A stretch of DNA of 64,000 nucleotides from Glycine soja (taxonomy: Eukaryota; Streptophyta; Magnoliopsida; Fabales; Fabaceae), in contig NC_041006.1 in assembly GCF_004193775.1 (NCBI RefSeq), forward strand, positions 20,210,817-20,274,816, written 5' to 3'. Numbering within the stretch: position 1 is the stretch's first letter; each line of letters begins with the position of its first letter. A program made the position numbers and the translations under genes. Under the pieces are notes generated by a model. That model did not search any database, was not told where the DNA came from, and was given only the letters and a program-made list of their open reading frames with translations. Below, piece by piece: positions 1-13,841 of the stretch.

Positions 1-40
1 GTTATTGATGTTTTCTCCTTCTTGTAATAACTAGCATGTA

Positions 41-61
41 ACCCGTGCGTAACGCACGGGT
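41..61 (-). other. Helitron 3'-terminal hairpin
   Basis: ACCCGTGCG and CGCACGGGT form a perfect 9-bp stem around a 3-nt loop. On the minus strand the hairpin is followed by six bases and CTAG, the position and spacing expected of a Helitron 3' terminus. Confidence 0.75.
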
Positions 62-415
62 CGTATCTTAAGCCATTCCACAATTTTCTAAATGTTAACT
101 ATCATCCACAATTTTCAGAATATGCAACTTTCTAAATGTTAACTAACATCCACAATTTTTTTCCCTATACATAAACTAATTAAGTCTCATTTGTGGAACA
201 ACAACTATATATATATCTTGCTGTCGTAAGAAATGCTAAATCTATAAATTCTTTTCGGAGAGTGATAAGGGCCAAGGGATCGAGTTTAACTGCCAACACT
301 TTCCTTACATCTACTATGATTTGCATGTTACATTAGTATATCTTATCTTTTTCATCATTTTAAAAGCATATTCTCTTTCAAGTCGTATTCACATGGTGTT
401 AAGTTGCGTATGGAA

Positions 416-835
416 ATTCGAACAATAGCAGTGGCCCCATTTCTTCACACAAGCAGTTTAACTTTATATATCATTTACGTTGAATTATCTATGTAGCCTT
501 ATGCTCGTAATTCGATCTATGTAGCCTTATGCTCGTAATTCGAACAATAGTAGTGACCCCATTTCTTCACACAAGCAGTTTAACTTTATGTATATCATTT
601 ACGTTGAATTATCTATGTAGTCTTATGCTCGTAATTCGATCTATGTAGCCTTATGCTCGTAATTCGAACAATAGTAGTGGCCCCATTTCTTCACACAAGC
701 AGTTTAACTTTTCCCAAATCAGTAATTCAAACCTTATTTTGTAATCATCAAAGCTCAGGAGAACATAAATATTTAATTTTATATATATCATTTACGTTGA
801 ATTATCTATGTAGTCTTATGCTCGTAATTTTTTAA
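416..835. repeat. Imperfect tandem repeat, period about 121-125 bp
   Basis: Three copies start near 416, 538 and 662. Each contains the block AATAG(C/T)AGTG(G/A)CCCCATT and later CTATGTAG(C/T)CTTATGCTCG, which is itself doubled inside the unit. No coding potential is evident. The repeat lies near the 3' end of the Helitron. Confidence 0.75.
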
Positions 836-922
836 TTTGCAAATGCTTTGGCCAGTTATTTTGTGGCATGAAGTTTTGTAATATGGAAGATGATATAACC
901 AACAAAGTTTTATTTCAAGCAG

Positions 923-1018
923 GCAAAACCAGAGACACTGAAGAAGGTGTGTGACATAGTCAAGAAGCAATTGGCACTGTCAGAGGAATCAACTGTTATT
1001 GGCCAGCCTAAATTTTAA
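923..1018 (+). pseudogene. Acyl carrier protein gene fragment (one exon piece)
   Basis: A CAG acceptor at 920-922 precedes an open frame of 31 codons beginning [19 protein letters not shown] and including STVIG before the stop TAA at 1016-1018. This matches the start of the mature domain of plastid-type acyl carrier protein, the 4'-phosphopantetheine carrier of fatty acid synthesis. The fragment stops just before the region that would hold the Asp-Ser-Leu phosphopantetheine site, so it cannot work as an acyl carrier. It lies inside the Helitron, on the strand opposite to the other captured fragments. Identification is from the family pattern; capture by the Helitron is inference. Confidence 0.75.
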
Positions 1019-1319
1019 GCATAAGTACATCAGTAATTCAATATTAATATATAGTGATAAATAATAAAAATAATTAGTAAAATAAATATATTGAAAAAAT
1101 CATTCTGCACAAAAAAAAATCTTCTAAATATATTTTTTTATGAAAAGATTAATTGCTACATTTGATTCCAAGTTTTAAGTATTTATTACATTTCACGTAC
1201 ATGTTTTTTTTCCTTTATAGACAACTAATCTCATCTGAAATTAGAATGATTAAAATAAATAAATTTAGACTATTAAATAAGAGCTTCAAATTGAATTGGC
1301 AAATCTACGTTAAAGATAC

Positions 1320-1513
1320 CTATCTAGTATAATAGGTAGCTTCCCTATGGCCACATTTTTCACATTTCTTGCTGACCTGTCAAAAAACAATAACATTTAA
1401 ACATACAAAAATCTGCTAAAAAAACTACTAAGTATTGCAGGATGCATCACCTTAGAATATTCCATCACCGTATGTTCCTCAATTATTTCCATTCCAAGCT
1501 CTCTTCTGATATC
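1320..1513 (-). pseudogene. NRPA12: RNA polymerase I subunit RPA12 (A12.2) fragment, two exons
   Basis: On the minus strand exon one (1513-1451) reads DIRRELGMEIIEEHTVMEYSK, shown here as DIRRELG at its start and VMEYSK at its end, flanked by an AG acceptor and a GT donor. Exon two (1376-1320) starts VSKKCEKCGHREATYYTR. RPA12 is the small zinc-ribbon subunit of RNA polymerase I that supports transcript cleavage, and the CxxC pair seen here is the first half of its C-terminal zinc ribbon. Exon two ends in TAG directly before a GT donor where the family has Gln, which suggests CAG to TAG. The second CxxC, the N-terminal ribbon and the catalytic loop are missing, so this is a non-functional piece. 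Confidence 0.75.
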
Positions 1514-5850
<4,337 letters not shown>

Positions 5851-6395
5851 CTACAAACTGCAGGAAATTCTTCAGCTTCGGGTGGATGAGGTGCCAAGGA
5901 AAATGCAAGTGTATCCCTCCAATCAGCAGAAGGGTCTTCAAAAAGAGTATAATAGGAAAGATAAGCAACTTTTCGGCTTACTTTGCGAGTGTAGTACTCT
6001 TTCCTCGCCTTTGCATCTTGGTGGTGAAACCTGCAAGTTCCTTTGATCATCTCATCCAAAACATGAGTTGGAATTCCATGATTTATAACCTGAAAGAAGC
6101 CCCACTTCTCACATGCATATCTAACTTTTCCCACAACATGATCTCTCAAAATAGGATCATCATGGATGCCTGTGAGGTCAATTATGGGGATGCTGATCTT
6201 TGAATTTGATGCACTGGTTACGCCATCATTGAGATTAGAGTTTTCACAATAGAACATAAGTGGAACTTTTGTTACACCATTTTCTACCAGTCCTTGGACA
6301 CCAGTCTTTGAATCATCAAATGCCTTGATTTCACTTTTCCTGTCATAACTTGAAACCGTTCCTGCCTCCAACTTATCCGTGCTTGTGGCTGCCAT
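5851..6395 (-). pseudogene. 2-oxoglutarate/Fe(II) dioxygenase first exon (1-aminocyclopropane-1-carboxylate oxidase homolog type)
   Basis: The minus-strand frame from ATG at 6395 begins MAATSTDKLEAGTVSSYDRK and runs through VPLMFY, ISIPIIDLTGI, YACEKWGFFQVINHGIP and FHHQDAKARKEYY to ADWRDTL and FPAVC. This is the DIOX_N half of plant ACC-oxidase-homolog proteins. The open frame continues upstream to an in-frame ATG at 6419, but the 6395 start fits the family better. The exon ends at a GTTTGT donor (5850-5849). The exons with the Fe(II) ligands and the 2OG-binding Arg are absent, so no oxygenase can be made. Exon one itself has no stop, suggesting a recent capture. It lies 381 bp from the Ogre insertion. 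Confidence 0.85.
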
Positions 6396-7278
6396 ATTTA
6401 GAGGCTTTCTATGCACCAAATCATTGTAATGGAAGTAAGTATGAAGTGTTCAAAACACAAGCATTGAAGAGTGAGTATATCAAACAGAGAATGAAGAATT
6501 TTTTCCCTGGAGTTTTCCTAGACAGTGAATAGATTGGAGGCATGCTTGTTTATTTCTCAGGATGCCCTGCATATAATTATAGGGAAACTAAATCATTGAA
6601 ACTACTATTCAATAAAGTGACTTGATAAGGATCATTTTTTTTTATTTAGTTGAAGCATATCTCACTTTTTCCTAAAAAGAAAAATTCTATAGCTCACACA
6701 TAAAGCTAAAACATGGTTCCTTACCTGTCACTGGTGTATTTTAAAAACTGAGGAACATAGAACTACAAATAACTATGTCATACCCCATTTTTGACCCGTC
6801 TTATTTCTTTTTTCTCGTCTTTTAAGCCGGAAATTTCCATCATTTCAGATGAAATTTCGGCAGGGAGGTATTTTAAAATACCTCATTTTTGTTTTGAAGA
6901 CGCCCCTTTTTTTATTTATTTATTTACCTTTTTTTATTATTATTATTATTATTATTCTTAGTTATTATTTTCTTCTTTTTTTTTTTTTTTCTTTTATTAA
7001 GTGTTTTTATTATTTCCGTTTTTTATTAATATCTTTATTAGTATCTTCTTTTCGTTTTTTATTTTATTTTTATTTTATTTTATTTTATTTTATTTTTGCT
7101 GTTTTATATTTTGTTTTTTTTCCTTTCCTTTTTTTTCCTTTTTCTTCTTTTCGGTCTTTTTGGTCCAGGCCCAGAGGGGCTCTTCGTTTTTACCCTAATT
7201 ATGTCCTTTAAATACTGCATTAATTACTGTGCATGTCAGAGAGAGAGGTGAATACAAACAGTCAGAGTGCCGGAACAG

Positions 7279-7390
7279 CTCAAGCCACCGCAAACCACCA
7301 ACACAGCCTCCCTCAAGCCACCGCAAACCACCAACACAGCCTCCCTCAAGCCACCGAAAACCACCAACACAGCCTCCCTCAGGCCACCAC
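7279..7390 (+). repeat. 33-bp tandem repeat in the LTR (about 3.4 copies)
   Basis: Unit built around CCACCGCAAACCACCAACAC followed by AGCCTCCCTCAAG. The same array is in the 3' LTR at about 21964-22075. Any peptide read from it (proline/histidine-rich) is a by-product of the repeat. Confidence 0.9.
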
Positions 7391-7857
7391 CCACCACCGT
7401 TTTCACAAATCCGTACAAATCAACCACAAAAAAAAAACCAACAGAAACGAAATCCGAAACACATTCAACACCACAGATTCGTATTCCATAACCACAAATC
7501 ACACGATTCGTACCCCAATCATCACACAGACCACGGAAGCCGAACCGGCATAAACCAAGATAATACGAACCCAGAACCATACACTACGCGGTCCTAACTC
7601 ACCGGTTACCAGCCCAAAACCGTTTCAACCCAACCAAACACGAAAGAAAAGGGTAGGATTCTACCCGCTTTAAGTTTAGATCTAGGCTTGCTGTGTCGCG
7701 TTTTTTGAAAACGAACCTCAGATTCATAACGAGTGAGTGAAGAGGGTTCGAGAGGTAAAAAAAAGGGGGGACTTGAGCTACTCCGGCACGGTGGCGCCGC
7801 CAGCGGCCGCCGCGCCGGAGGGTGTTCTTGGCCGCTGAGAACCTCGGAGAGGAGGAG

Positions 7858-7899
<42 letters not shown>

Positions 7900-7940
7900 G
7901 AAAAAGCTTTTGAAAAATGAAAAAACCGGCCCCCTAGCCC

Positions 7941-7948
7941 TTATATAG
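7941..7948 (+). promoter_or_regulatory. Candidate TATA box of the Ogre LTR
   Basis: TTATATAG lies in an otherwise GC-rich part of the LTR and is repeated in the 3' LTR at 22628-22635. If used, U3 would be about 1.17 kb and R-U5 about 1.6 kb. A second candidate, TTTAAATA near 7207, cannot be excluded. Confidence 0.4.
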
Positions 7949-8124
7949 AGGCTGGACCGGTTTGGTTTTTTTCCTTGAACCGAACCGGTCCGGTTCTCCC
8001 CTCTGGCCCGTTGGACTCGTCTCTGGCCCAGTTTCTTTTTTCTCTTTTTCTTCTTTTCTGATTCCTACTCTCACCCCCCCCTTTTCCTTACTGCACCCCT
8101 TTTCTTTTTTTTTTTTTTTTTTTT

Positions 8125-8700
8125 TACGCACCATATTTATTTTATGTCTTGCATTTTTTATTTTATGCATCATATTTAATTTTATGCCTCGCATTTTTAT
8201 TTTCTTTATTCATTTTCCAGCACCATATCTATTTTACGTCTTGCATTTTATTTTCCAGTATCATATTTATTTTTTGTCTTGCACTTTTATTTTCTTTATT
8301 TTATGTACCCTATTTATTTTTGCCTTGCATTTTTATTTTTATGTCTCGCATTCTTTTTTAGCATCATATTTATTTTCTGTATTGCATTTTTATTTTCGTT
8401 TTATTTTATTTTCAGCATCATACTTATTTTGTGTCTTGCATTTTTTTTATTTTATTTTGTTTATTTTTTATTTTATGCATCATATTTACTTTATGTCTTG
8501 CATTTTTTATTTATTTTTAGCATCATGTTTATTTCATGTCTTGCATTTTTATTTTCATTTTTTTATTATTTTTTATTTATTTCCAGCATTATATTTATTT
8601 TTATGTCTTGCACTTTATTTTCTTTATTTATTTTATGCACCATATGTATTTATTGTTTTGTATTTCATGCATTTTATTATTTCTTCTAGCATATTTATTT
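8125..8700 (+). repeat. Degenerate T-rich repeat (GCATCATATTTATTTTATGTC-like) in the LTR
   Basis: About a dozen diverged units combining GCA(T/C)CATATTTATTTT with TGTCTTGCATTTTTATTTT, also present in the 3' LTR (about 22806-23381). It creates a long open frame rich in Phe, Ile and Leu that should not be taken as a membrane protein. Confidence 0.8.
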
Positions 8701-9604
8701 TAATGCATTTGCAATTTTTATTTATTATTGCCAATTAGAATGTATCTAGGTCCAATGTAAATAAAAATAAAAAAAAAAATGAGAATCTGCACCGACACTC
8801 ACATTTATTTTTATGTTTTCCGCCGAGGACGATCATGTGATTTGAACCATATCCGAGGAAAAGGACCCTCACTTGATCCAACGTCATTTTAAGGGATCCG
8901 GCGCGTTTAGACTTATCTCCGTATAACTAAAAAAAAAAAAAAAAAAAAAAAAAAAAGAAAGTCAAAAACCAAAAACTTTCCATAATCAAAATTTCAAAAA
9001 AAGGGGTCAATCTTTATCCTTTCTTTCTTAATCAAATCTTTAATCAATCTTTAATCAATCAAACTTTTTTTCAATTTAAAATCAATCGAACTCACTTCTT
9101 TTATTTCTTCTATGCCTTTTCGGCCTCTTACCTTGCCTAAACTCTTCTTTTTTTTTTTTTTTTTTTTTTTTTCGAACTTTAAAATCAATCAAAACCAACC
9201 ACTCGACTTTCTACCCCGAACTACATGATTTTGATCCCATTCGGGTATGTAGGCAAAAGACTTTGTCTTTCCAAATCAATAAAAAATAAACAAAAACTTT
9301 TTCCTTCTCCTTTCTTTTGAACCCATCTCTTTAATCTTTCCACACTTGAGCATTTATTTCCAAATAAATAATCAATTTAGCATAAAGATAAAATAAGCAA
9401 GAGGTTCCTATAGAGTACTATAGACGTTTAGGGTGCTAGTACCTTCCCTTTGCGTAACCAACCCCCGGACCTTTTGATCTCTTAAAAAATAGGGTTTTTT
9501 CGAGCTTTCTCCCTTTTCTTCGGAAAAATAAAAGATCGGTGGTGATCTTAGAAAATGCGAGTCAATGCTAATCAATAGCTTGATATCCAAAAATCACCGC
9601 GACA

Positions 9605-10323
9605 GAAAAATGGCGACTCCACTGGGGATCACATTCCTAAGTGGGTTAAACCTATCTTGTTTTTCTTCATCTTTATGCTTTATTATTATTTGAAACTGTA
9701 AATACGTGCTTAAGTGTTTATCTCTTACGTGAGTGGTGAGATAAGTCCTACACCCGGACTTGAGGGAAACATAAGATAGGATGGTGGTATAATCATAGTG
9801 TCTTTCCGAGAGTGAGTTTCGGATGTGGCACATGTGATAACCCCGCTTAATGGAGGGATCTTGGGAATATTACTATGTTGGCATGAGTAGTCGTGTTCAG
9901 CATTGATATTTCCAAGCGACCTATGAAGTTGAGGACCTTTAGTTACCTTTAACCCATCTTAGCCTTTTAGGACGTAGTGCGGTGACTAATCAAGAGTAGT
10001 CTTGAATTAGTTGATACGCGATACTACACTCAAACGAGGCTTTCCTATGGACGTTGTTAGACCGGGAGTAGTCCCGTAATCCGACAATATCCGGAAGTGG
10101 TCAATGACTTTGGGAACTTGGTAGAACCCGTGATACAGGTACATATGAAACCATAGTCCTTACCAAACGGCGTGTTTACCCTTAACTCCTACATTTTGGA
10201 CTTAACTTCACCATGTTTTCTCCGTACTTTGGCATAATCATGCATACATGCATCCATGCATAAACTCTTTTTTCATCCAAATTATCGAAGGACTTAGACA
10301 AGCTTTTTGTAAACTTTGTAGAT
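9605..10323 (+). other. Ogre 5' untranslated leader with PBS and three GUAG-loop hairpins
   Basis: This is non-coding leader between the LTR and ORF1. The PBS is at 9611-9628. Three hairpins share the loop GTAG: 9882-9895 (CATGA/TCGTG), 9990-10005 (TCAAGA/TCTTGA) and 10063-10076 (CGGGA/TCCCG). In LTR elements this region usually holds dimerisation and packaging signals; that role here is inference. Confidence 0.7.
9611..9628 (+). other. Primer binding site (TGGCGACTCCACTGGGGA)
   Basis: The PBS starts with TGG, the complement of a tRNA CCA tail, six bases after the LTR. The same 18 bases occur as the PBS of the Ogre-like element at 55335-55352 on the minus strand. Ogre elements are reported to use tRNA-Arg, and the leading TGGCGAC fits that; I could not align a full tRNA. 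Confidence 0.85.
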
Positions 10324-11766
10324 ATGGACATCCCACTGAGAAGCACTAGGAAGTACCTTTTCAAAAAAACAGACCTGTTGAGATTAAGGGAGCTAGCATC
10401 TTTAGTAAGTGATCCAGTTGATTTTCAAGCTCATCATGGGAAGTTGCTTAGAATTCTTAGAGTAGATGTTGAGGAAGGATGCCTAGAGACCCTGATTCAG
10501 TTCTATGACCCGCTCTACCATTGCTTCACATTTCCCGATTACCAGCTTGTCCCCACACTTGAAGAGTACTCCTACCTAGTTGGCTTACCTGTGCCAGACA
10601 AGATACCTTTCCATGGTTTTGAGCCTACCCCTAAACCCTCTGACATCGCAGCCGCCCTCCATCTTAAAACCTCCATCATCCAAGCAAACCTTACCTCTAA
10701 AGGAGGTCTCCAAGGTCTTCCCACCCACTTCCTCTACCAACAAGCCTCCATATTTGCTGAAGCAGCAAGTATACTTGCCTTCCATTCTATCCTAGCCCTC
10801 CTTATATATGGCCTTTTACTCTTCCCAAATGTTGACAACTTCATCGATATCAATGCCATTAAAATCTTTCTTACAAAGAACCCCGTACCCACTCTACTCG
10901 CCGATACCTACCATTCTATCCATGACCGTACCCAGGCTGGCCGGGGAACCATTTCTTGTTGTGCACCTTTACTCTATCAGTGGTTTACCTTCCACTTACC
11001 TCAATCCCGTGCCTTCAAGACCAATGATGACAAGCTTTCCTGGCCTCGCCGAATCATGACTCTTGACCCATCTGACATTGTTTGGTACCAAGCAGCTAGT
11101 GATGTTGGAGAGATTATTGTGAGTTGTGGTGAATATCCCAACGTACCTCTTTTGGGTATGCGTGGCGGAATTAGCTACAACCCACTCCTCGCTCGACGAC
11201 AATTCGGGTACCCTATAAAGACAAAACCAAACAACCTTGCCTTGACTAATGAATTCTATCTTAACCATGGTGATCACTCGAACAAAAGGGAAAGATTCGC
11301 ACAAGCTTGGAGCGCTATCCGCAGACTCAGCAGAAGTCAGTTGGGAAAGAAATCAGACTATGTGCACGAATCTTATACCCAGTGGGTTATTGATAGGACC
11401 AAGAGCTTTGGCCTACCCTACCGCTTACCTAGATACCTATCGTCCACCATCCCACCATCATCCTTGCCTATCCCCTTCGACACCAAGGAAGAGTTTCATG
11501 AACAATTAACCAAAGAAAGGCAAGAAAAAGAAACTTGGAAGAGGAGATGCCAGGAACTCGAGCAAGAGAATGAGACTTTGAAAGGGAAGATAGCCCAACA
11601 GAGCCGTGAGCTTTTTATCCAGAACCAGAGGATGATTGAGAAGGACGACTTGCTTCGTCGGAAAGACGCTTTGCTCCACCAAGATGCTAGAAGGAAGAGG
11701 AGGTTTATGGACTTGTTCTCCCGTGCACATTCAGATTCCGAGGACCCATCTACTCCGGGAGTTTGA
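10324..11766 (+). CDS. Ogre ORF1 protein (480 aa)
   Basis: This is the extra ORF upstream of gag that distinguishes Ogre elements. It begins MDIPLRSTRKYLFKKTDLLR. The N-terminal two thirds, with FPDYQLVPTLEEYSYLVGLP near residues 75-95, resembles the plant mobile-domain-like family seen in many anonymous plant ORFs. Residues about 395-460 are a charged heptad-rich segment (RQEKETWKRRCQELEQENE) predicted to be a coiled coil. The biochemical role of Ogre ORF1 is unknown to me; nucleic-acid or Gag association is only a guess. The frame is uninterrupted and there is a 239-bp gap with a 25-base A-run before gag. Confidence 0.85.
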   Translation: MDIPLRSTRKYLFKKTDLLRLRELASLVSDPVDFQAHHGKLLRILRVDVEEGCLETLIQFYDPLYHCFTFPDYQLVPTLEEYSYLVGLPVPDKIPFHGFEPTPKPSDIAAALHLKTSIIQANLTSKGGLQGLPTHFLYQQASIFAEAASILAFHSILALLIYGLLLFPNVDNFIDINAIKIFLTKNPVPTLLADTYHSIHDRTQAGRGTISCCAPLLYQWFTFHLPQSRAFKTNDDKLSWPRRIMTLDPSDIVWYQAASDVGEIIVSCGEYPNVPLLGMRGGISYNPLLARRQFGYPIKTKPNNLALTNEFYLNHGDHSNKRERFAQAWSAIRRLSRSQLGKKSDYVHESYTQWVIDRTKSFGLPYRLPRYLSSTIPPSSLPIPFDTKEEFHEQLTKERQEKETWKRRCQELEQENETLKGKIAQQSRELFIQNQRMIEKDDLLRRKDALLHQDARRKRRFMDLFSRAHSDSEDPSTPGV

Positions 11767-12005
11767 GTCTGAAGTTCTTAGGACCTTATGTTTAGATTTT
11801 AGCTCCCGAAATCTCTGGACTTGAAAAAAAAAAAAAAAAAAAAAAAAATCTTTGTAATATTCCAATGCTTAAGTGAAGTGTTTCAGTTTATGATGTTTAC
11901 AATTTCTCTAACAAGTTCTTCGATAATAATTTGTTCCCTTTCTTTTTGCATAAGCATAAGCATGCATCATGTTGCATTCATAGTTTCTAAATCGAGTCTC
12001 ACACT

Positions 12006-13841
12006 GTGTTCACTACTTCAAAAGGGGGGGAGTCAATCAGCCACCGCCCAAGGAAAGTGGCCCGGCGAATTCTCCACAAACCAACTCGCATTTACAACAC
12101 CAGGGCCAATCGGAAGAGGATGGATATAGTTGAACAAGAAAATCAGAGTCTCAGGGAGGAGGTTGCCACTTTACGAGAGGGAATGGATAGGTTGACGACC
12201 ATGATGAGTGCACTCCTGTCAGCCCAGAACTCTCAAGCTGCCGCCGCTGCTGTAGAGCAGCCTTTGGTGAGCACAACCTCGCTATCTACAGTGACTTCTC
12301 CACCCCTCTTTTTGCCTCCAGGTTGTACATGGGGAATGCCACCTCCAGCCTGTGGAGGCCCCCAGCCCGCTGTATCTGAAGTTCCACCTCCTTTTGCTCA
12401 GCAGTCAGCACCGGTTCCGCAACCCAGTACCTCTTTCCCTCAAGCTGCAATGACTTATTCAGCTCCACTGATTCACACTATTCAACAAGAGGTTGAACCA
12501 ATTTTCCAAGCTGAAAATGTTGTAGCCTTCGACAAGATGGAAGAACTCCAAGAAAGATTTGATGGTATGCAAAGGGAAGTCGAAGCCCTCCGAGGAAGAG
12601 ATCTGTTCGGGAAGGACGCCTGTGAATTATGCTTGGTCCCAAATGTTACTATCCCTCACAAGTTCAAGGTGCCAGACTTCGAGAAGTATAAAGGGAACTC
12701 TTGTCCCCGCAGTCACTTGGTGATGTACGCGCGGAAAATGTCCATGTATACTGACAATCATAAGCTACTTATTCATTTCTTTCAGGACAGCCTGACTGGG
12801 GCCGCTCTGAAGTGGTATATGAATTTGGACAGCGCGAGCATTCGTACTTTCAATGACCTGGGTGAAGCGTTCATCCGGCAGTATAAGTACAATCTGGACA
12901 TGGCCCCAGATCGTGATCAACTCCGTGCGATGACACAAAAAGAGAAGGAAACATTCAAGGAGTATGCCCAGCGTTGGAGGGAAGTGGCTGCCCAGATTGT
13001 CCCGCCGTTGGAAGAAAGGGAAATGACCAAAATATTTCTGAAGACCCTGAGCCAGTTTTATTACGAGAAAATGGTTGCAAGTGCACCAACAGACTTCACC
13101 GAAATGGTCAACATGGGGGTGCGATTAGAGGAAGGTGTCCGAGAGGGACATTTGACTGGGGAAAGTGCCCCTGCCGCAAGTAATGCCAAGAAGTTTGGAG
13201 GCCACTTTGCGAAGAAGAAAGATCAAGAGGTGGGAATGGTAGCTCATGGTAAGCCTCAGCAGAATTTCACCCCATATCGTCAGGTTGCGAATGTTGCATC
13301 CACTATCCCAAACCCATCATATCACCAACAAAGGCCACATTACCCCTACCCATACCCTCCACAACAATACCCTCCACAACAATACCCTCCACAACAATAC
13401 CCTCCACAGCAATATCATCAGCCACAATACCCTCAAAAACAACAAAATCGCCCGCAGGCCCCCCAACAACCATATCACTCACAAAACCGCCAGAAAACAA
13501 CCTTTGATCCAATCCCGATGAAATATGCTGACTTACTCCCCGCCCTGCTCGCCAAAAACCTTGTCCAGGTCAGAACACCCCCTCGTACACCAGATGTTTT
13601 ACCTCCCTGGTTTCGTCATGATTTAACCTGCGCTTTCCACCAAGGGGCCCCAGGTCATGACGTTGAAAACTGCTATGTCCTGAAGAATGAAGTGCAAAAA
13701 CTAGTCCGGGCCAACTTGCTATCCTTCAAAGATCAGAATCCCAATGTTCAGGCGAACCCTCTGCCGAACCATGGGCCTGCTGTCAACATGATACGAGATG
13801 GTGATGAAGACGGTGTCATCCTGAACGTCCAGCACGTTTGA
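12006..13841 (+). CDS. gag: Ogre Gag (611 aa)
   Basis: Gag forms the particle and binds element RNA. Residues 39-75 are a coiled coil (MDIVEQENQSLREEV onward). The retrotransposon gag core lies around residues 210-380, including FKVPDFEKYKGNSCPRSHL, DSLTGAALKWYMNL, FIRQYKYNLDMAPDRDQL and YAQRWREVAAQ. A four-fold PPQQY repeat from a 15-bp minisatellite sits at 13362-13415. The knuckle reads CAFHQGAPGHDVENC, a C-H-H-C spacing in place of the usual CCHC. ATG at 12006 is chosen because the basic segment RKVARRILHKPTRIYNTR is conserved in relatives; 12120 is an alternative start. It ends in TGA (13839-13841), in frame with the protease ORF. Confidence 0.9.
   Translation: MFTTSKGGESISHRPRKVARRILHKPTRIYNTRANRKRMDIVEQENQSLREEVATLREGMDRLTTMMSALLSAQNSQAAAAAVEQPLVSTTSLSTVTSPPLFLPPGCTWGMPPPACGGPQPAVSEVPPPFAQQSAPVPQPSTSFPQAAMTYSAPLIHTIQQEVEPIFQAENVVAFDKMEELQERFDGMQREVEALRGRDLFGKDACELCLVPNVTIPHKFKVPDFEKYKGNSCPRSHLVMYARKMSMYTDNHKLLIHFFQDSLTGAALKWYMNLDSASIRTFNDLGEAFIRQYKYNLDMAPDRDQLRAMTQKEKETFKEYAQRWREVAAQIVPPLEEREMTKIFLKTLSQFYYEKMVASAPTDFTEMVNMGVRLEEGVREGHLTGESAPAASNAKKFGGHFAKKKDQEVGMVAHGKPQQNFTPYRQVANVASTIPNPSYHQQRPHYPYPYPPQQYPPQQYPPQQYPPQQYHQPQYPQKQQNRPQAPQQPYHSQNRQKTTFDPIPMKYADLLPALLAKNLVQVRTPPRTPDVLPPWFRHDLTCAFHQGAPGHDVENCYVLKNEVQKLVRANLLSFKDQNPNVQANPLPNHGPAVNMIRDGDEDGVILNVQHV

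Larger units (their letters stand above)
6776..9604 (+). repeat. Ogre 5' LTR
   Basis: 2829 bp, starting TGTCATACCCC and ending CACCGCGACA. It contains a 33-bp repeat (7279-7390), a possible TATA box near 7941 and a long T-rich degenerate repeat (8125-8700). All conceptual reading frames compared with the 3' LTR are the same apart from homopolymer slippage. Confidence 0.95.

Noticed and set aside
7229..7597. Pro/His-rich frames in the LTR
   Set aside because: Produced by the 33-bp repeat; three frames are open at once and there is no family match.
7962..8738. 258-codon Phe/Ile/Leu-rich frame resembling a membrane protein (also 22649-23419)
   Set aside because: It is the translation of the T-rich degenerate LTR repeat and overlaps other equally long frames.
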